NCBI GenBank assembly: GCA_902600475.1
Contig: CACKJM010000005.1
Coordinates: 20,560-84,559, forward strand
Length of the DNA: 64,000 nt
From: an uncultured Prochlorococcus sp.
GTDB taxonomy: Bacteria; Cyanobacteriota; Cyanobacteriia; PCC-6307; Cyanobiaceae
Reading direction: 5' to 3'
A model generated the notes under the pieces. That model saw only the letters and a list, made by a program, of their open reading frames with translations. It was not told the origin of the DNA and did no database searches. Each line of letters begins with the position of its first letter. Position 1 is the first letter of the stretch. This document shows, piece by piece, positions 56,160 through 64,000 of the stretch. Position numbers and translations under genes: made by a program.

Positions 56160-56313
56160 ATTGTTAAACTAAAAGTATTGTTTTACAGTGAGGTGTCCAT
56201 TAAAACCTAGAGTAAACAATTAAAATATAGATAATTTTTCCTTAAAAACTTTAATGTCTGTTTTTGGGTCTTTTTTTTGTTAACAAGCGTATTAATATTA
56301 ATAATTAATTAAT

Positions 56314-57126
56314 CTACATAAAACTCATTATTGATTTTGTAAACAAACTAATCCCAACAAAAAGGGAAACTATTGTAAAAGTTTTTTTAATAAGTTTATT
56401 TCCTTTTAGTTGCGATAAATGCGCCCCGCAATATCCTCCTGTAAAAGAACCAACTATTAACAATAACAATATATTTAAAGGAACTGAACCTACTTTACTC
56501 AAAAAAATTGCTCCAGTAAAATTCCAAAAAATTCCAACTGTAAAGAATGTCAGACTAATAGCACGAAGAAAATCCATTCCGTAGCTTTTTATTAAAAGTA
56601 TCGTTACAAACAAACCAGTTCCTGATGATATAGAACCATTCAAAATACCAATTATGAAAATTAAGATTAAGAATTTAATTTTATGAATTGAATTAAGTTT
56701 ATTATTCCAAGATGTCTGACCTAAATCTGATTTAAGAAATGAGTAAAATGCTAAAAAAATCGAAATTATTGCTAAAATTAGATATAAATATTGTTCTGAT
56801 ATAAATTCAACAATAGAAGCCCCAAAAATCACTCCAGGCAAACCAAAAATTAAAATTTGGCAGGCAATATAAAAATCATTTCTCAGAGATTTGTAATTTC
56901 TTAATGAACCACCTAATCCTAACGCTACTGTCGCTAATTTATGACTAGCTAAAGCTTGATAATAAGGAGTACCAAATAAAATCAAAGCAGGCAATTGAAT
57001 TAGGCCTGCTCCACCTCCAGAAATTGCAGAAAAAGTATTAGAAAAAAAGGATATCAAAAAAATAGAAATGTTCTTATAAAAAGATAAATCAAAGTTATTT
57101 TCTAATGATGATAATAAATAAAGCAT
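56314..57126 (-). CDS. TauE/SafE-family sulfite or organic-anion exporter
   Basis: The 270-aa polytopic protein has about eight helices. The glycine-rich AISGGGAGLIQLPALILFG (~34-52) and its second-half repeat NGSISSGTGLFVTILLI are typical of TauE/SafE (DUF81). Members move sulfite, sulfoacetate or similar anions; substrate not known here. Monocistronic, divergent from the HNH gene. Confidence 0.87.
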   Translation of the reverse strand: MLYLLSSLENNFDLSFYKNISIFLISFFSNTFSAISGGGAGLIQLPALILFGTPYYQALASHKLATVALGLGGSLRNYKSLRNDFYIACQILIFGLPGVIFGASIVEFISEQYLYLILAIISIFLAFYSFLKSDLGQTSWNNKLNSIHKIKFLILIFIIGILNGSISSGTGLFVTILLIKSYGMDFLRAISLTFFTVGIFWNFTGAIFLSKVGSVPLNILLLLIVGSFTGGYCGAHLSQLKGNKLIKKTFTIVSLFVGISLFTKSIMSFM

Positions 57127-57257
57127 TAAATCTAAATTTAATTTTTAATAATTGAATATTATTATTCTCAAAGGAAACTATGGTTTAAAAAGCTTAATCC
57201 TTTTTCAATCATAGTTCAATAAAAACTGTTATTATCTAAAATATCATCAAGAACATT

Positions 57258-57599
57258 ATGCATAGACAAGATGCAATTTACCTTGATCAGCTATGCCCCA
57301 AGATAAGTAATAAAAGTTGGAGAGAGTCTCTTCATAAACTTACTAAAAATAAATGTATTTATTGTGGTCAGCCATCAGAATCACTTGATCACCTTCATCC
57401 AATGTCAAAAGGGGGTAAGAGTAGTACGAGTAATTGTGTGCCATGCTGTTTATCATGTAATGGTAAGAAATCAGATTCGGAAGTTCTTAGTTGGTATAGA
57501 AAACAAAATTTTTATGATCCTAGAAGGGCTATGGCAATAAGAGCATGGTTTAATGATGATTTAAAATTAGCATCAGTTCTTTTGAACTACTTAAATTAA
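57258..57599 (+). CDS. HNH endonuclease-like protein, 113 aa
   Basis: The protein contains an HNH fold: CIYCGQ, then SLDHLHPMSKGGKSS (first His), SNCVPCCLSCNGKKSD (Asn and zinc Cys pair). The C-terminus is a helical WYRKQNFYDPRRAMAIRAWF. Free-standing HNH proteins of this type are common in picocyanobacteria; no mobile element borders it here. Nuclease activity and role are inferred only. Confidence 0.85.
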   Translation: MHRQDAIYLDQLCPKISNKSWRESLHKLTKNKCIYCGQPSESLDHLHPMSKGGKSSTSNCVPCCLSCNGKKSDSEVLSWYRKQNFYDPRRAMAIRAWFNDDLKLASVLLNYLN

Positions 57600-57682
57600 A
57601 AAATTAATTCATTAATTAATAAAGTTTCCTAAAGATTTATCTAATTAATAAATTAAGACTCTTGATTAATGGCAGATAATAT

Positions 57683-57877
57683 TTAAATTAATATTTTTCT
57701 TTGAGAATTTATATTAATGCTCCTGAAAATAGAAATATTGGAATAATCATCTTTCCACATTATTGGCGAATCTATAACCTTTCTCTCGGGGGATTTTACT
57801 GAAAAAATCAAGCCAAATACAAAAAGTATAGTAACCAAGATTATAATTATTACATATTTGTCTGAAATGTTATTCAT
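57683..57877 (-). CDS. Small single-pass membrane protein, 64 aa
   Basis: One helix (YVIIIILVTILFVFGLIFSV, ~8-27) followed by a polar tail. It follows the secreted 140-aa gene on the same strand after nine bases, so the two likely share a transcript. No family recognised. Confidence 0.5.
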   Translation of the reverse strand: MNNISDKYVIIIILVTILFVFGLIFSVKSPERKVIDSPIMWKDDYSNISIFRSININSQRKILI

Positions 57878-57886
57878 TAGCTTAAT

Positions 57887-58309
57887 CTATCCAGAAAAAT
57901 TTTTTTCAGGAGTAATTTTTTCGTAAATTTCTAGAAAATAAGATTTAAAATAATTAACTCCCTCCTTTCCAATCAATCCGAATGACCATCCACAATCATT
58001 TACTACTTGCAATGAAATTTGATTTGCCAAGTCATCTTTTTCAATCCATTTTTTTTGTGGATTATATGAAAAAGATATAATATTTTCTGTTTTTACAATT
58101 GCGGATTTCATTGCTTCATCCTTAGAAAAACCATTTTGAATAGCCTTGCAATATTTTCTCGAGAAATTATTTGAAATTCTATTCTGAAGTAAACTAACAT
58201 TAGGATCTGTCGTATCAAATGCTAGTCCTAATGGCGGATTTAATAGATTAATTACAGAAATAAAAAAAACCAGAAAGAATTTTAACAACAGCCTTAAATT
58301 AATTCTCAT
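57887..58309 (-). CDS. Secreted protein, ~140 aa, hypothetical
   Basis: From MRINLRLLLKFF (ATG 58309) there is a clear signal peptide (to ~LGLA), then a mature domain with two cysteines (RKYCKAIQNGFSKDEAM and VVNDCGWSF) that may form a disulfide. An in-frame ATG at 58327 adds six residues. Conserved-looking but unnamed; possibly in the lumen or periplasm. Confidence 0.6.
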   Translation of the reverse strand: MRINLRLLLKFFLVFFISVINLLNPPLGLAFDTTDPNVSLLQNRISNNFSRKYCKAIQNGFSKDEAMKSAIVKTENIISFSYNPQKKWIEKDDLANQISLQVVNDCGWSFGLIGKEGVNYFKSYFLEIYEKITPEKNFSG

Positions 58310-58452
58310 CAATAATATAGTAATCAATTTTTGTTGTCTTTTCTATTGAATCTTATAATTCTTAAAAGGAAAATTAAATTTCAATTTATTAAAAATTTAT
58401 ACTATTGCAGTAAGTTCAGTAATAATAGTCAGATGTTTATTTGACTTCAAAA

Positions 58453-58674
58453 ATGTACGAAACATTGATGACATTGCTATTTTTCCCAGATTGGACAAAT
58501 GGACTACCTTCAGACTTTTTAATATTACATTTTTTCGTTGGAGCGGTCATTTTTCCATTCAATATGATTCACGCTAAAGCAAGAAAAATTGACAGTCAGA
58601 ATCCACAAGAAGCAGCTAATGGCTATAAAGATTCAGACACCTCAATATTCGTTGGTTACGAAGAAGTCAATTAG
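58453..58674 (+). CDS. Small membrane protein, 73 aa
   Basis: From ATG 58453 (TTG 58441 also open) the protein has a hydrophobic stretch (DFLILHFFVGAVIFPFNMIHA) and a polar tail ending in SIFVGYEEVN. No family recognised. It precedes another single-pass protein by ~40 bases on the same strand. Confidence 0.5.
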   Translation: MYETLMTLLFFPDWTNGLPSDFLILHFFVGAVIFPFNMIHAKARKIDSQNPQEAANGYKDSDTSIFVGYEEVN

Positions 58675-58711
58675 ATTTGAATGAAAAGTTAACTATAGTA
58701 ATACTTAATTG

Positions 58712-58936
58712 ATGATAATTTACCTAAATACAGCTTTAGACCTCAAAATTTTTAGTCCAAGTGAACCCCTAGGTATACTGATACTTTTTTTGGGTTTAGT
58801 ATTTACTGGTATGATATTTTATATTATTTATGCTGTTAGCACTAATAAAGAATCACTAGAAGATAAAAAAATAAGAACAAAAAAAGAGATCCTCCAGGAA
58901 GAGAAAATAGGTAAATTATTCCCTAAGAAAAAATAA
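58712..58936 (+). CDS. Small membrane protein, 74 aa
   Basis: One helix (PLGILILFLGLVFTGMIFYIIYA) precedes a charged Lys/Glu-rich tail (KESLEDKKIRTKKEIL; KLFPKKK). ATG 58712 is chosen; a TTG directly before it is also possible. Unknown family. Confidence 0.5.
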   Translation: MIIYLNTALDLKIFSPSEPLGILILFLGLVFTGMIFYIIYAVSTNKESLEDKKIRTKKEILQEEKIGKLFPKKK

Positions 58937-59159
58937 GTTTAATTGTTTTATTACTATTAAGTAATTTATTTATATTGTGGATTATTAAATCAGTTGGGTC
59001 AAAAAACATTAGTTTTAACTCTTTTAAATCAAACATTATTTGCTAAATTTCAATTTTAACAACTATTTTAAGTTCTTGAGAAATTAAAGAATTGATTTAT
59101 AAAGCAAAAAATATTTTCATAGCCAGGAAAAAATGTTAAAAATGAAGAAATAATTTGAA

Positions 59160-59666
59160 GTGTTGGACAATTCGCCTCAATATCTATTTCTTGCTAGTGG
59201 TGCAAAAAATGGAGAAGGATTTTGGATTTTGGGAGTCAAAAATTGTGATGAGAACATTTTTGAGGATGAAAACCTTTTAGATTGCCATAGAAAAGAATTA
59301 GTAGGTAACGAATCAGTAAAAGATATTCTCTTAGCTATTAATTTAAACGTAAATAATTTACTAAATGAGCTAAGAAACAAAAATTATTTAATTGAAAAAC
59401 CTTCAATGGGGATTTCATTTGATATCCCTTTAGAAATCTTGGAAAATATTTTTGATTTTTGGTTAGAGATTTATAAAAATGAAGAAGCATGGGAAACTTG
59501 TCTAGGTCTTCTTAAGGTTAGAAAAAGGATTCCACTAACAAACCTAATTGAAAGCGAAAGTTTAAAGGGTAACTCAAAAAAATGGGCTATAAAAATTGAA
59601 ACTTTACATACCTATGTTCCTTCTTCACTTAGAATTGAAAAACTAAATGATCCCATGTGGGAATAA
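59160..59666 (+). CDS. Hypothetical soluble protein, 168 aa
   Basis: The protein starts at GTG 59160 (MLDNSPQYLFLASGAKNGEG after the initiator) and contains IPLEILENIFDFWLEIYKNEEAWETCLGLLKVRKRIP. Mostly helical, acidic, no membrane segment. No family recognised. It heads a + strand run that leads to the nucleobase-salvage pair. Confidence 0.55.
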   Translation: MLDNSPQYLFLASGAKNGEGFWILGVKNCDENIFEDENLLDCHRKELVGNESVKDILLAINLNVNNLLNELRNKNYLIEKPSMGISFDIPLEILENIFDFWLEIYKNEEAWETCLGLLKVRKRIPLTNLIESESLKGNSKKWAIKIETLHTYVPSSLRIEKLNDPMWE

Positions 59667-59740
59667 CTTTATCTTTAAATACTAAAAATATTTACTTCTT
59701 TGAATATGTAAGTAAAAATAAAATAATTAATAATTTAACA

Positions 59741-59926
59741 ATGGATAAACCTTATTCTTTTAGTATCGACCAAATGAACGGGATTGTAGAGGATACATAC
59801 GCCAAGATAATAAATGAATGTGAAAATTTAAAAAAAAATACTAATTGTCCAAATGAGCAAGTCTTAGCACTTTTAAGCGTAATTGCTTCAAATTACACTT
59901 CTAAAACAGAAAAAAAAGAAAATTAA
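59741..59926 (+). CDS. Small hypothetical protein, 61 aa
   Basis: From ATG 59741: MDKPYSFSIDQMNGIVEDTY ... VLALLSVIASNYTSKTEKKEN, helical and soluble. A GTG at 59657 would extend it by 28 residues overlapping the previous gene. The stop is one base before the start codon of the phosphoribosyltransferase gene. Confidence 0.55.
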   Translation: MDKPYSFSIDQMNGIVEDTYAKIINECENLKKNTNCPNEQVLALLSVIASNYTSKTEKKEN

Positions 59927-59927
59927 G

Positions 59928-60323
59928 ATGATAAGTTATTTTACTTGGAGCGAATTTGATAAAAGCGTAGAACATATAGCTAATAAATGTAGGTTTAAGA
60001 AGTTTTCTGGAATATATGGTGTTCCTCGTGGTGGATTATGTCTTGCTGTTGCGCTAAGCCATAAATTAAAAATTAAATTAGTATCAGTACCAACAAAAAA
60101 TTCATTAATAGTAGATGATGTTTATGAAACTGGTCTTACATTAACGACCTTCAAGGATATAGAAGGAGCAATGTTTTTTGTATTATTTAGTAAGATCAAA
60201 CCTACATGGTGGAATACAGTATTTATGTCAAAAAAAAGCGAATGGATAGTTTTCCCCTGGGAAAATACTTTAAATTCAAATAGTGATCGCGAAGAGTACA
60301 TCAAAAAAAGAGGTTTAAGTTGA
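59928..60323 (+). CDS. Phosphoribosyltransferase (type I PRTase fold)
   Basis: The 131-aa protein has the PRPP-binding loop IVDDVYETGLT (61-71) and the early GVPRGG loop (31-36), both hallmarks of type I PRTases. It is short, so either a purine or uracil PRTase-like salvage enzyme or a regulatory relative. It overlaps the deoxyribosyltransferase gene by four bases (TTGA), which points to nucleobase or nucleoside salvage. Confidence 0.78.
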   Translation: MISYFTWSEFDKSVEHIANKCRFKKFSGIYGVPRGGLCLAVALSHKLKIKLVSVPTKNSLIVDDVYETGLTLTTFKDIEGAMFFVLFSKIKPTWWNTVFMSKKSEWIVFPWENTLNSNSDREEYIKKRGLS

Positions 60324-60778
60324 GAAAGAAATTATATTTAGCAAATCCATATGGATTTTCAAAACAAACTAAAACACTCTTACATGAATTTATTGAAATC
60401 TTCAATGTTTTAAATGTAGAAGTATTTGAACCTTTTGAGAGATCAAAACCATTAATAGAAAATAAAAGTAAATGGGCATATGACGTTGCAAGAAGTAATT
60501 TCCATGACTTAAAAGAATGTGATTGTATTTTTGCGATTGTTAATGGAAATCCACCAGATGAAGGAGTAATGATTGAATTAGGTATCGCAATTGCTCTAAA
60601 AAAGTCAATCTTTTTATTCAGAGATGATTTTAGAAATTGTTCCGATAGCGATCAATACCCATTAAATCTAATGTTATTTCTTGGACTTCCTAAAGATGAT
60701 TGGGAAAAATATTATTTTGAATCATTACAAGATATAAATAGTAATAAAAAAAGATTTGTTGAGTGGGCAAAAAGTTAG
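60320..60778 (+). CDS. Nucleoside 2-deoxyribosyltransferase
   Basis: The 152-aa protein starts at TTG 60320 with KLYLANPYGFS. It contains the family's SNFHDLKECDCIFAIVNGNP and the MIELGIAIALKK segment holding the nucleophile Glu (86). The family exchanges the base of deoxynucleosides. Combined with the adjacent PRTase, a salvage pair is likely; phage-defence or housecleaning roles are alternatives. Confidence 0.85.
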   Translation: MRKKLYLANPYGFSKQTKTLLHEFIEIFNVLNVEVFEPFERSKPLIENKSKWAYDVARSNFHDLKECDCIFAIVNGNPPDEGVMIELGIAIALKKSIFLFRDDFRNCSDSDQYPLNLMLFLGLPKDDWEKYYFESLQDINSNKKRFVEWAKS

Positions 60779-60863
60779 CCAAATAAACCATCAATTCTTG
60801 AGTAAAAGTTTTAAGTTTAAATTTGTCTATTGAGGTGCTAGAATTATATTTATTTAGAAAATT

Positions 60864-61040
60864 TTGACACAGGTAACAGTTGGAGAGAATGAGGGAATTG
60901 AGTCTGCCCTTAGAAGATTTAAAAGACAAGTATCTAAATCTGGAATCTTTGCAGATTTAAAAAGACTTAGACATCACGAAACTCCTATTGAAAAATACAA
61001 AAGAAAGTTGCAGCAGAGAAGAAAAGCAAGAAGGAGATAA
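60864..61040 (+). CDS. rpsU: 30S ribosomal protein S21
   Basis: The 58-aa very basic protein starts at TTG 60864: [20 protein letters not shown], with [20 protein letters not shown] and the RRKARRR end typical of S21. The start codon TTG is not common for S21 but no ATG is near. It belongs to the small ribosomal subunit near the anti-Shine-Dalgarno. Confidence 0.94.
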
Positions 61041-61114
61041 TTTGCTAAAGCTTATAAACTCCTTAAAAATCATCAATATTAATACTTATTATCTGTAGGG
61101 TCAAAAAAATAATG

Positions 61115-61435
61115 CTATTTAAGCTTTTTAAGCTTCTTAACAAGATTTATTCCAACTCCTGATACAGCAAGAAGATCTTTTTCATCTGCGGCAATAACTG
61201 CTTTTGTTGTTTTAAATCCTGCCTCATACAAAGCTTTTGCACTTTTTGCGCCAACACCAGGAAGTGTGGTTAAAGTTTCAATATTTTTTTTAGAATTAAC
61301 AGGTTTGGTTTTTGTTTTTGATTTTGGAGTTTTTGCAGACTTGTTTGCTTTTTTTTCTTTCTTTAAAGGCTTATCAGCGGGTACTGTGCTTTTAAATAGA
61401 ATTGATTTTAGTTTGCTAAGAAATTTTGTAATCAT
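61115..61435 (-). CDS. Helix-hairpin-helix DNA-binding protein, 106 aa
   Basis: The N-terminal half is a Lys/Ala/Pro-rich, histone H1-like tail (KKEKKANKSAKTPKSKTK). The C-terminal half has two helix-hairpin-helix motifs: TLPGVGAKSAKALYEAGF and AVSGVGINLVKKLKKL. Proteins of this type bind DNA nonspecifically. It converges on rpsU. Confidence 0.8.
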   Translation of the reverse strand: MITKFLSKLKSILFKSTVPADKPLKKEKKANKSAKTPKSKTKTKPVNSKKNIETLTTLPGVGAKSAKALYEAGFKTTKAVIAADEKDLLAVSGVGINLVKKLKKLK

Positions 61436-61635
61436 TGGAATTTATAAGTAATAAAATTATTTCTTTAATTTAATATTATCAATTTTCAAGAGAAATTAGT
61501 AATAAAAAATAGCTGATTTTATAGAAATAATTTACTTACAATTATATAAAGACACAAATTATATATTAATGCAAGCTTACAATCCATTGGATCACATTTA
61601 AAATTAGTTTAAAAATTCATAAAAAAAGAAAAATG

Positions 61636-61669
61636 TACTATCAAAAATCAAAAGTATTGTTTGATAGTA
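61636..61669. repeat. 10-bp inverted repeat before the kinase gene
   Basis: TACTATCAAA (61636-61645) pairs exactly with TTTGATAGTA (61660-61669), loop of 14 bases, 35 bases before the start at 61704. It could be an operator or leader hairpin. Confidence 0.5.
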
Positions 61670-61703
61670 AAGTTAAAGTCTTAATAAAAAGCAGATCGTA
61701 AAA

Positions 61704-62300
61704 ATGAAGCTTATATTTATTAGTGGTCCCTCTGGAAGCGGTAAAACAACTTTATCAAATAAATTAGTAAAAATAAAAAAAAATGGTTTTGTTTTAAGTA
61801 CCGACAATTACTATAAAACAGGGCTGATGAGTAAAATACTATCAAAATTTGTAGAAGGTTTTTTTGATAAAAGTATAAGTTTTAATTACAAACTATTCAA
61901 AAATGATTTTGATTTTATCTATAAACATGGAATTTCAATAATTGATCGTTATTATAATTTCGAAAAGAAAACAATTCAAAATATATCAAACGAAACAAAT
62001 AATATTAGTTTTCTAATTGTTGAAGGTATTTTTGCCAAAGAATTCGCAAACACTTTAAATAATCAAAATTATTATTTTTTAGAAATAAAAACTAAAAAAA
62101 ATGAGTGTATGAAAAGAGTTGTCCAAAGAGATTTAACAGAAAGGGGGAAGGATAAAAGACAAGCTGAAAATGATTTCTTAAAATCTTGGGACATATATTA
62201 CGAAAAATTCAAACCCAATAGCATAAACAAAAATACAAATAGATTCATTATTAGAAAAAACACTGATATAGATCACATTATGAAAAAATTATTTAATTAA
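61704..62300 (+). CDS. Uridine-kinase-like P-loop NTPase
   Basis: The 198-aa protein has Walker A ISGPSGSGKTT (6-16), followed by VLSTDNYYKTGLM, which corresponds to the substrate Asp of uridine kinases, and a mobile-lid-like CMKRVVQRDLTERGK (~131-145). It may phosphorylate uridine, cytidine or a related compound. It converges on the renalase-like gene with a 12-base overlap. Confidence 0.8.
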   Translation: MKLIFISGPSGSGKTTLSNKLVKIKKNGFVLSTDNYYKTGLMSKILSKFVEGFFDKSISFNYKLFKNDFDFIYKHGISIIDRYYNFEKKTIQNISNETNNISFLIVEGIFAKEFANTLNNQNYYFLEIKTKKNECMKRVVQRDLTERGKDKRQAENDFLKSWDIYYEKFKPNSINKNTNRFIIRKNTDIDHIMKKLFN

Positions 62301-63455
62301 ATCATTAATTTTTTTCTCTAATATTAAAGCACTTAAAATTGAGCCTTCAATCCTCCCAAATCCCTCTCCTTCAAACCAGTCTCCACAAAATCCAATTCTA
62401 TATTTTCTACTAAATTGTAAAGATAATGGGACGGCAATTCCAGAAGGCTGTGAAGCTCTCCATTTCATAATAGAGACTTCAGCATCAAAAGTTAATTTAT
62501 TTACTACAGAATTATTTTCAAACAGTTTATTGAAATTTGTAATTATTTTTTGTTTAAAAACTTTTTCGTTTTTTGAATTTTTATAAGAATTAATGAATTC
62601 AATACTTTTTGTATGTACTACAATTCCTAATTTATTATCATCTTGCAGCTGAAAAATAATCCTTTCAAATTTATATTTTTTTTCTAAATTTTTACTTAAA
62701 TAAAAATACCTTTGTTTTTTAGAATAGAAATCTTTATAACTATAATTTTCATTTGTATAAATTAAGAAAGTTAACCTAGGAATAAATGATTGTCCTTCTA
62801 ACAAATATAATATTAAATCTATTTTTTTATCAAAATTTATAGGAATAGCTTCTCTTAATGGAATTCGATTAATGTTTAATATTTTTAATGACCTTTTATG
62901 TAACAACAAATTAGTTGAACAAATAAGATATTTAGATTTAAATTTATCGCCATTTTTTGATGTTAGTAACCATTCCTTATTATTAAACTTCAAATCAACT
63001 ATTAAAGTTTCAAAGTAAAAATTAATTTTCCCTTTAAAATTATTAGAATCAACTATATTTTGTGATAATTGACTCATAGAATCAATAGATAGATAATTAC
63101 TCCCGCTAGTAAATTCAGATTTGTTTTTTGTTTCTGAATTTAAATCTTGATTTAGAAAAAATATATCTGAGTCGTCAATTTTAATAAATTTATTTTCCAA
63201 TAATTCGTCAATATAACTTTTTAATAGAAGATTATTTTTACTGTTAGATATATTAAAATTAGGAGCCCCATGGTTAAGTTTCCATCCATTAAATCTTTTA
63301 CTTATTCTTGTACTTGATCTCCCTCCAAGTCCACGACCAATTTCAATTAATGCAATTTTTTTTGAAGTATTATTTTTCAGATACTTCGAAGCAAAAACAC
63401 ATGCAGATATACCTCCACCTATTATTACTAAGTCATATTTAAAATCCCTATTCAT
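62289..63455 (-). CDS. FAD-dependent amine-oxidase / renalase-like protein
   Basis: The 388-aa flavoprotein starts with YDLVIIGGGISACVFASKYL (Rossmann dinucleotide motif), has EIGRGLGGRSSTR (~37-49, FAD-ribose binding) and a C-terminal GFCGDWFEGEGFGRIEGSI that closes around FAD. The pattern fits renalase-like, NAD(P)-using oxidoreductases common in cyanobacteria. Substrate unknown. It follows the partial gene at 63475 on the same strand. Confidence 0.82.
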   Translation of the reverse strand: MNRDFKYDLVIIGGGISACVFASKYLKNNTSKKIALIEIGRGLGGRSSTRISKRFNGWKLNHGAPNFNISNSKNNLLLKSYIDELLENKFIKIDDSDIFFLNQDLNSETKNKSEFTSGSNYLSIDSMSQLSQNIVDSNNFKGKINFYFETLIVDLKFNNKEWLLTSKNGDKFKSKYLICSTNLLLHKRSLKILNINRIPLREAIPINFDKKIDLILYLLEGQSFIPRLTFLIYTNENYSYKDFYSKKQRYFYLSKNLEKKYKFERIIFQLQDDNKLGIVVHTKSIEFINSYKNSKNEKVFKQKIITNFNKLFENNSVVNKLTFDAEVSIMKWRASQPSGIAVPLSLQFSRKYRIGFCGDWFEGEGFGRIEGSILSALILEKKINDLIK

Positions 63456-63474
63456 AATTATCTATTGACCGAAA

Positions 63475-64000
63475 TTATCTTTCATTTTCTAAAAAACTAT
63501 AAACAGAATCAAGTTTCTCTGATGATGAGAAATCAGATTCAATTAAGGGAGTAATATTATTTTTTTTATAAAAACTAACTAAATCGTTTGTGAAATCAAA
63601 AAAATTATCCAAGGCATATAAACACTTTTCAGCTATATATACCTCTTTCCAAGGACGAAATTTAAATCGCGCTATAAATTGTTTAGATGGAATAAATAAA
63701 CTTCCAAATAGATTTAATTTTTTATCTTTTTTTATGTTCTCAAGATAAGTCACCTCATTTTGAAGAACATTAATATCTGTGCCATATTGAAACCAAATCG
63801 AATTTATTAATCCTGTTGCAATTTTTCTTTCGAACCTTTCTCTTTCTGAAGAAATCTTATAATATTTTTTTAAGTATGGATTGTAAGCTATACCTAATTT
63901 AACTTTTAAATTTTTCTCTTTTTGTAAAGAAGCTAATGCATCAATTGAATCAAAGTTTTTTTTCTTATTTGATCCTGACACAAGAAGGATTTCATAATTT
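63475..64000 (-). CDS. Methylenetetrahydrofolate reductase-like protein, N-terminal part outside window
   Basis: The frame stays open to the window edge (upstream residues NYEILLVSGSN), so the GTG at 63981 is internal and only the C-terminal ~175 residues are seen. ILLVSGSNKKK at the start and KVKLGIAYNPYL, RKIATGLINSIWFQYGTDIN further on resemble the barrel of methylenetetrahydrofolate reductase-like proteins. Assignment is tentative. It lies 20 bases before the renalase-like gene. Confidence 0.5.
   Translation of the reverse strand, partial: NYEILLVSGSNKKKNFDSIDALASLQKEKNLKVKLGIAYNPYLKKYYKISSERERFERKIATGLINSIWFQYGTDINVLQNEVTYLENIKKDKKLNLFGSLFIPSKQFIARFKFRPWKEVYIAEKCLYALDNFFDFTNDLVSFYKKNNITPLIESDFSSSEKLDSVYSFLENER

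Larger units (their letters stand above)
55869..56313. other. Spacer with a transcribed-RNA candidate
   Basis: Of these 445 bases, 56036-56159 hold a set of nested hairpins ended by a strong + strand terminator, between two minus-strand genes. The sequence AGAGTAAACA followed by TATAGATA occurs at 56063 and again, with a longer gap, at 56210. The rest (55869-56030, 56160-56313) shows nothing recognisable apart from a T9-run at 56270. Confidence 0.5.

Noticed and set aside
57176..57216. AACTATG/CATAGTT inverted repeat before the HNH gene
   Set aside because: Only seven bases in AT-rich DNA with a 27-base gap; expected by chance.
57258..57599. HNH gene as part of an intron or mobile element
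   Set aside because: No intron core, flanking repeats or interrupted host gene can be seen.

Overview
The window looks like a core-genome stretch of a high-light-type Prochlorococcus. The sequence is very AT-rich, gene spacing is tight, and the proteins are rich in Lys, Asn and Ile. The gene set is that of an oxygenic cyanobacterium: aerobic cyclase AcsF, Mg-chelatase ChlH, a Psb30-like subunit, PetP, Ycf20, CCB2/CCB4, CGLD27 and several cyanobacteria-only DUF families. The genus comes from protein character and gene content, not from a database search. I see no insertion sequence, integrase, CRISPR array, rRNA operon or prophage.

Layout. 1-1600: end of a J-domain protein, then a gene-poor stretch with a small family of palindromic repeats around a secreted 82-aa protein. 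1.6-10.9 kb: pheT, opposed to rpmG-rpsR, an RNB exonuclease, metG, an LptC-like lipoprotein, CCB, cobU, trmL, tRNA-Met, clpS and DUF1651. 10.85-14.6 kb: an island of small genes (mostly 41-73 aa), a thioredoxin-like protein and a ribbon-helix-helix (RHH) regulator flanked by AGTG-N3-CACT palindromes. 14.7-20.4 kb: 2-Cys peroxiredoxin, a membrane protein, an FtsH homologue without its zinc protease motif, rpmF, ycf20, a HAD phosphatase, psb30, a YkgJ protein and two half-size UPF0016 transporters. 20.4-33.4 kb: an RNase R-like protein with a degenerate catalytic centre, DUF2996, acsF, tldD-pmbA-fmt, terC and mfd. 33.4-45.8 kb: DUF4335/DUF3038/DUF2949, a UbiH-like monooxygenase, dapB opposed to chlH, folP-tpiA-S4 protein and an ABC exporter. 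45.8-52.7 kb: carB, DUF3318-rsfS-CGLD27-asparaginase, tRNA-fMet and petP. 52.8-64 kb: a three-gene ABC-2 exporter, a terminator-ended non-coding RNA candidate, TauE, HNH, small membrane proteins, a phosphoribosyltransferase/deoxyribosyltransferase pair, rpsU, an HhH protein, a uridine-kinase-like protein, a renalase-like oxidoreductase and a partial reductase-like gene.

How the genes work together. Translation and its quality control are well represented (PheRS, MetRS, Fmt, two CAT tRNAs, L32, L33, S18, S21, RsfS, ClpS, TrmL). So are chlorophyll synthesis (ChlH, AcsF) and photosystem or cytochrome b6f assembly. The most unusual items are the RHH regulator with three matching palindromes, the protease-dead FtsH, the pairing of a catalytically intact RNB-only protein with an RNase R-like protein lacking catalytic residues, and a DUF3038 gene whose conserved N-terminus has no ordinary start codon.
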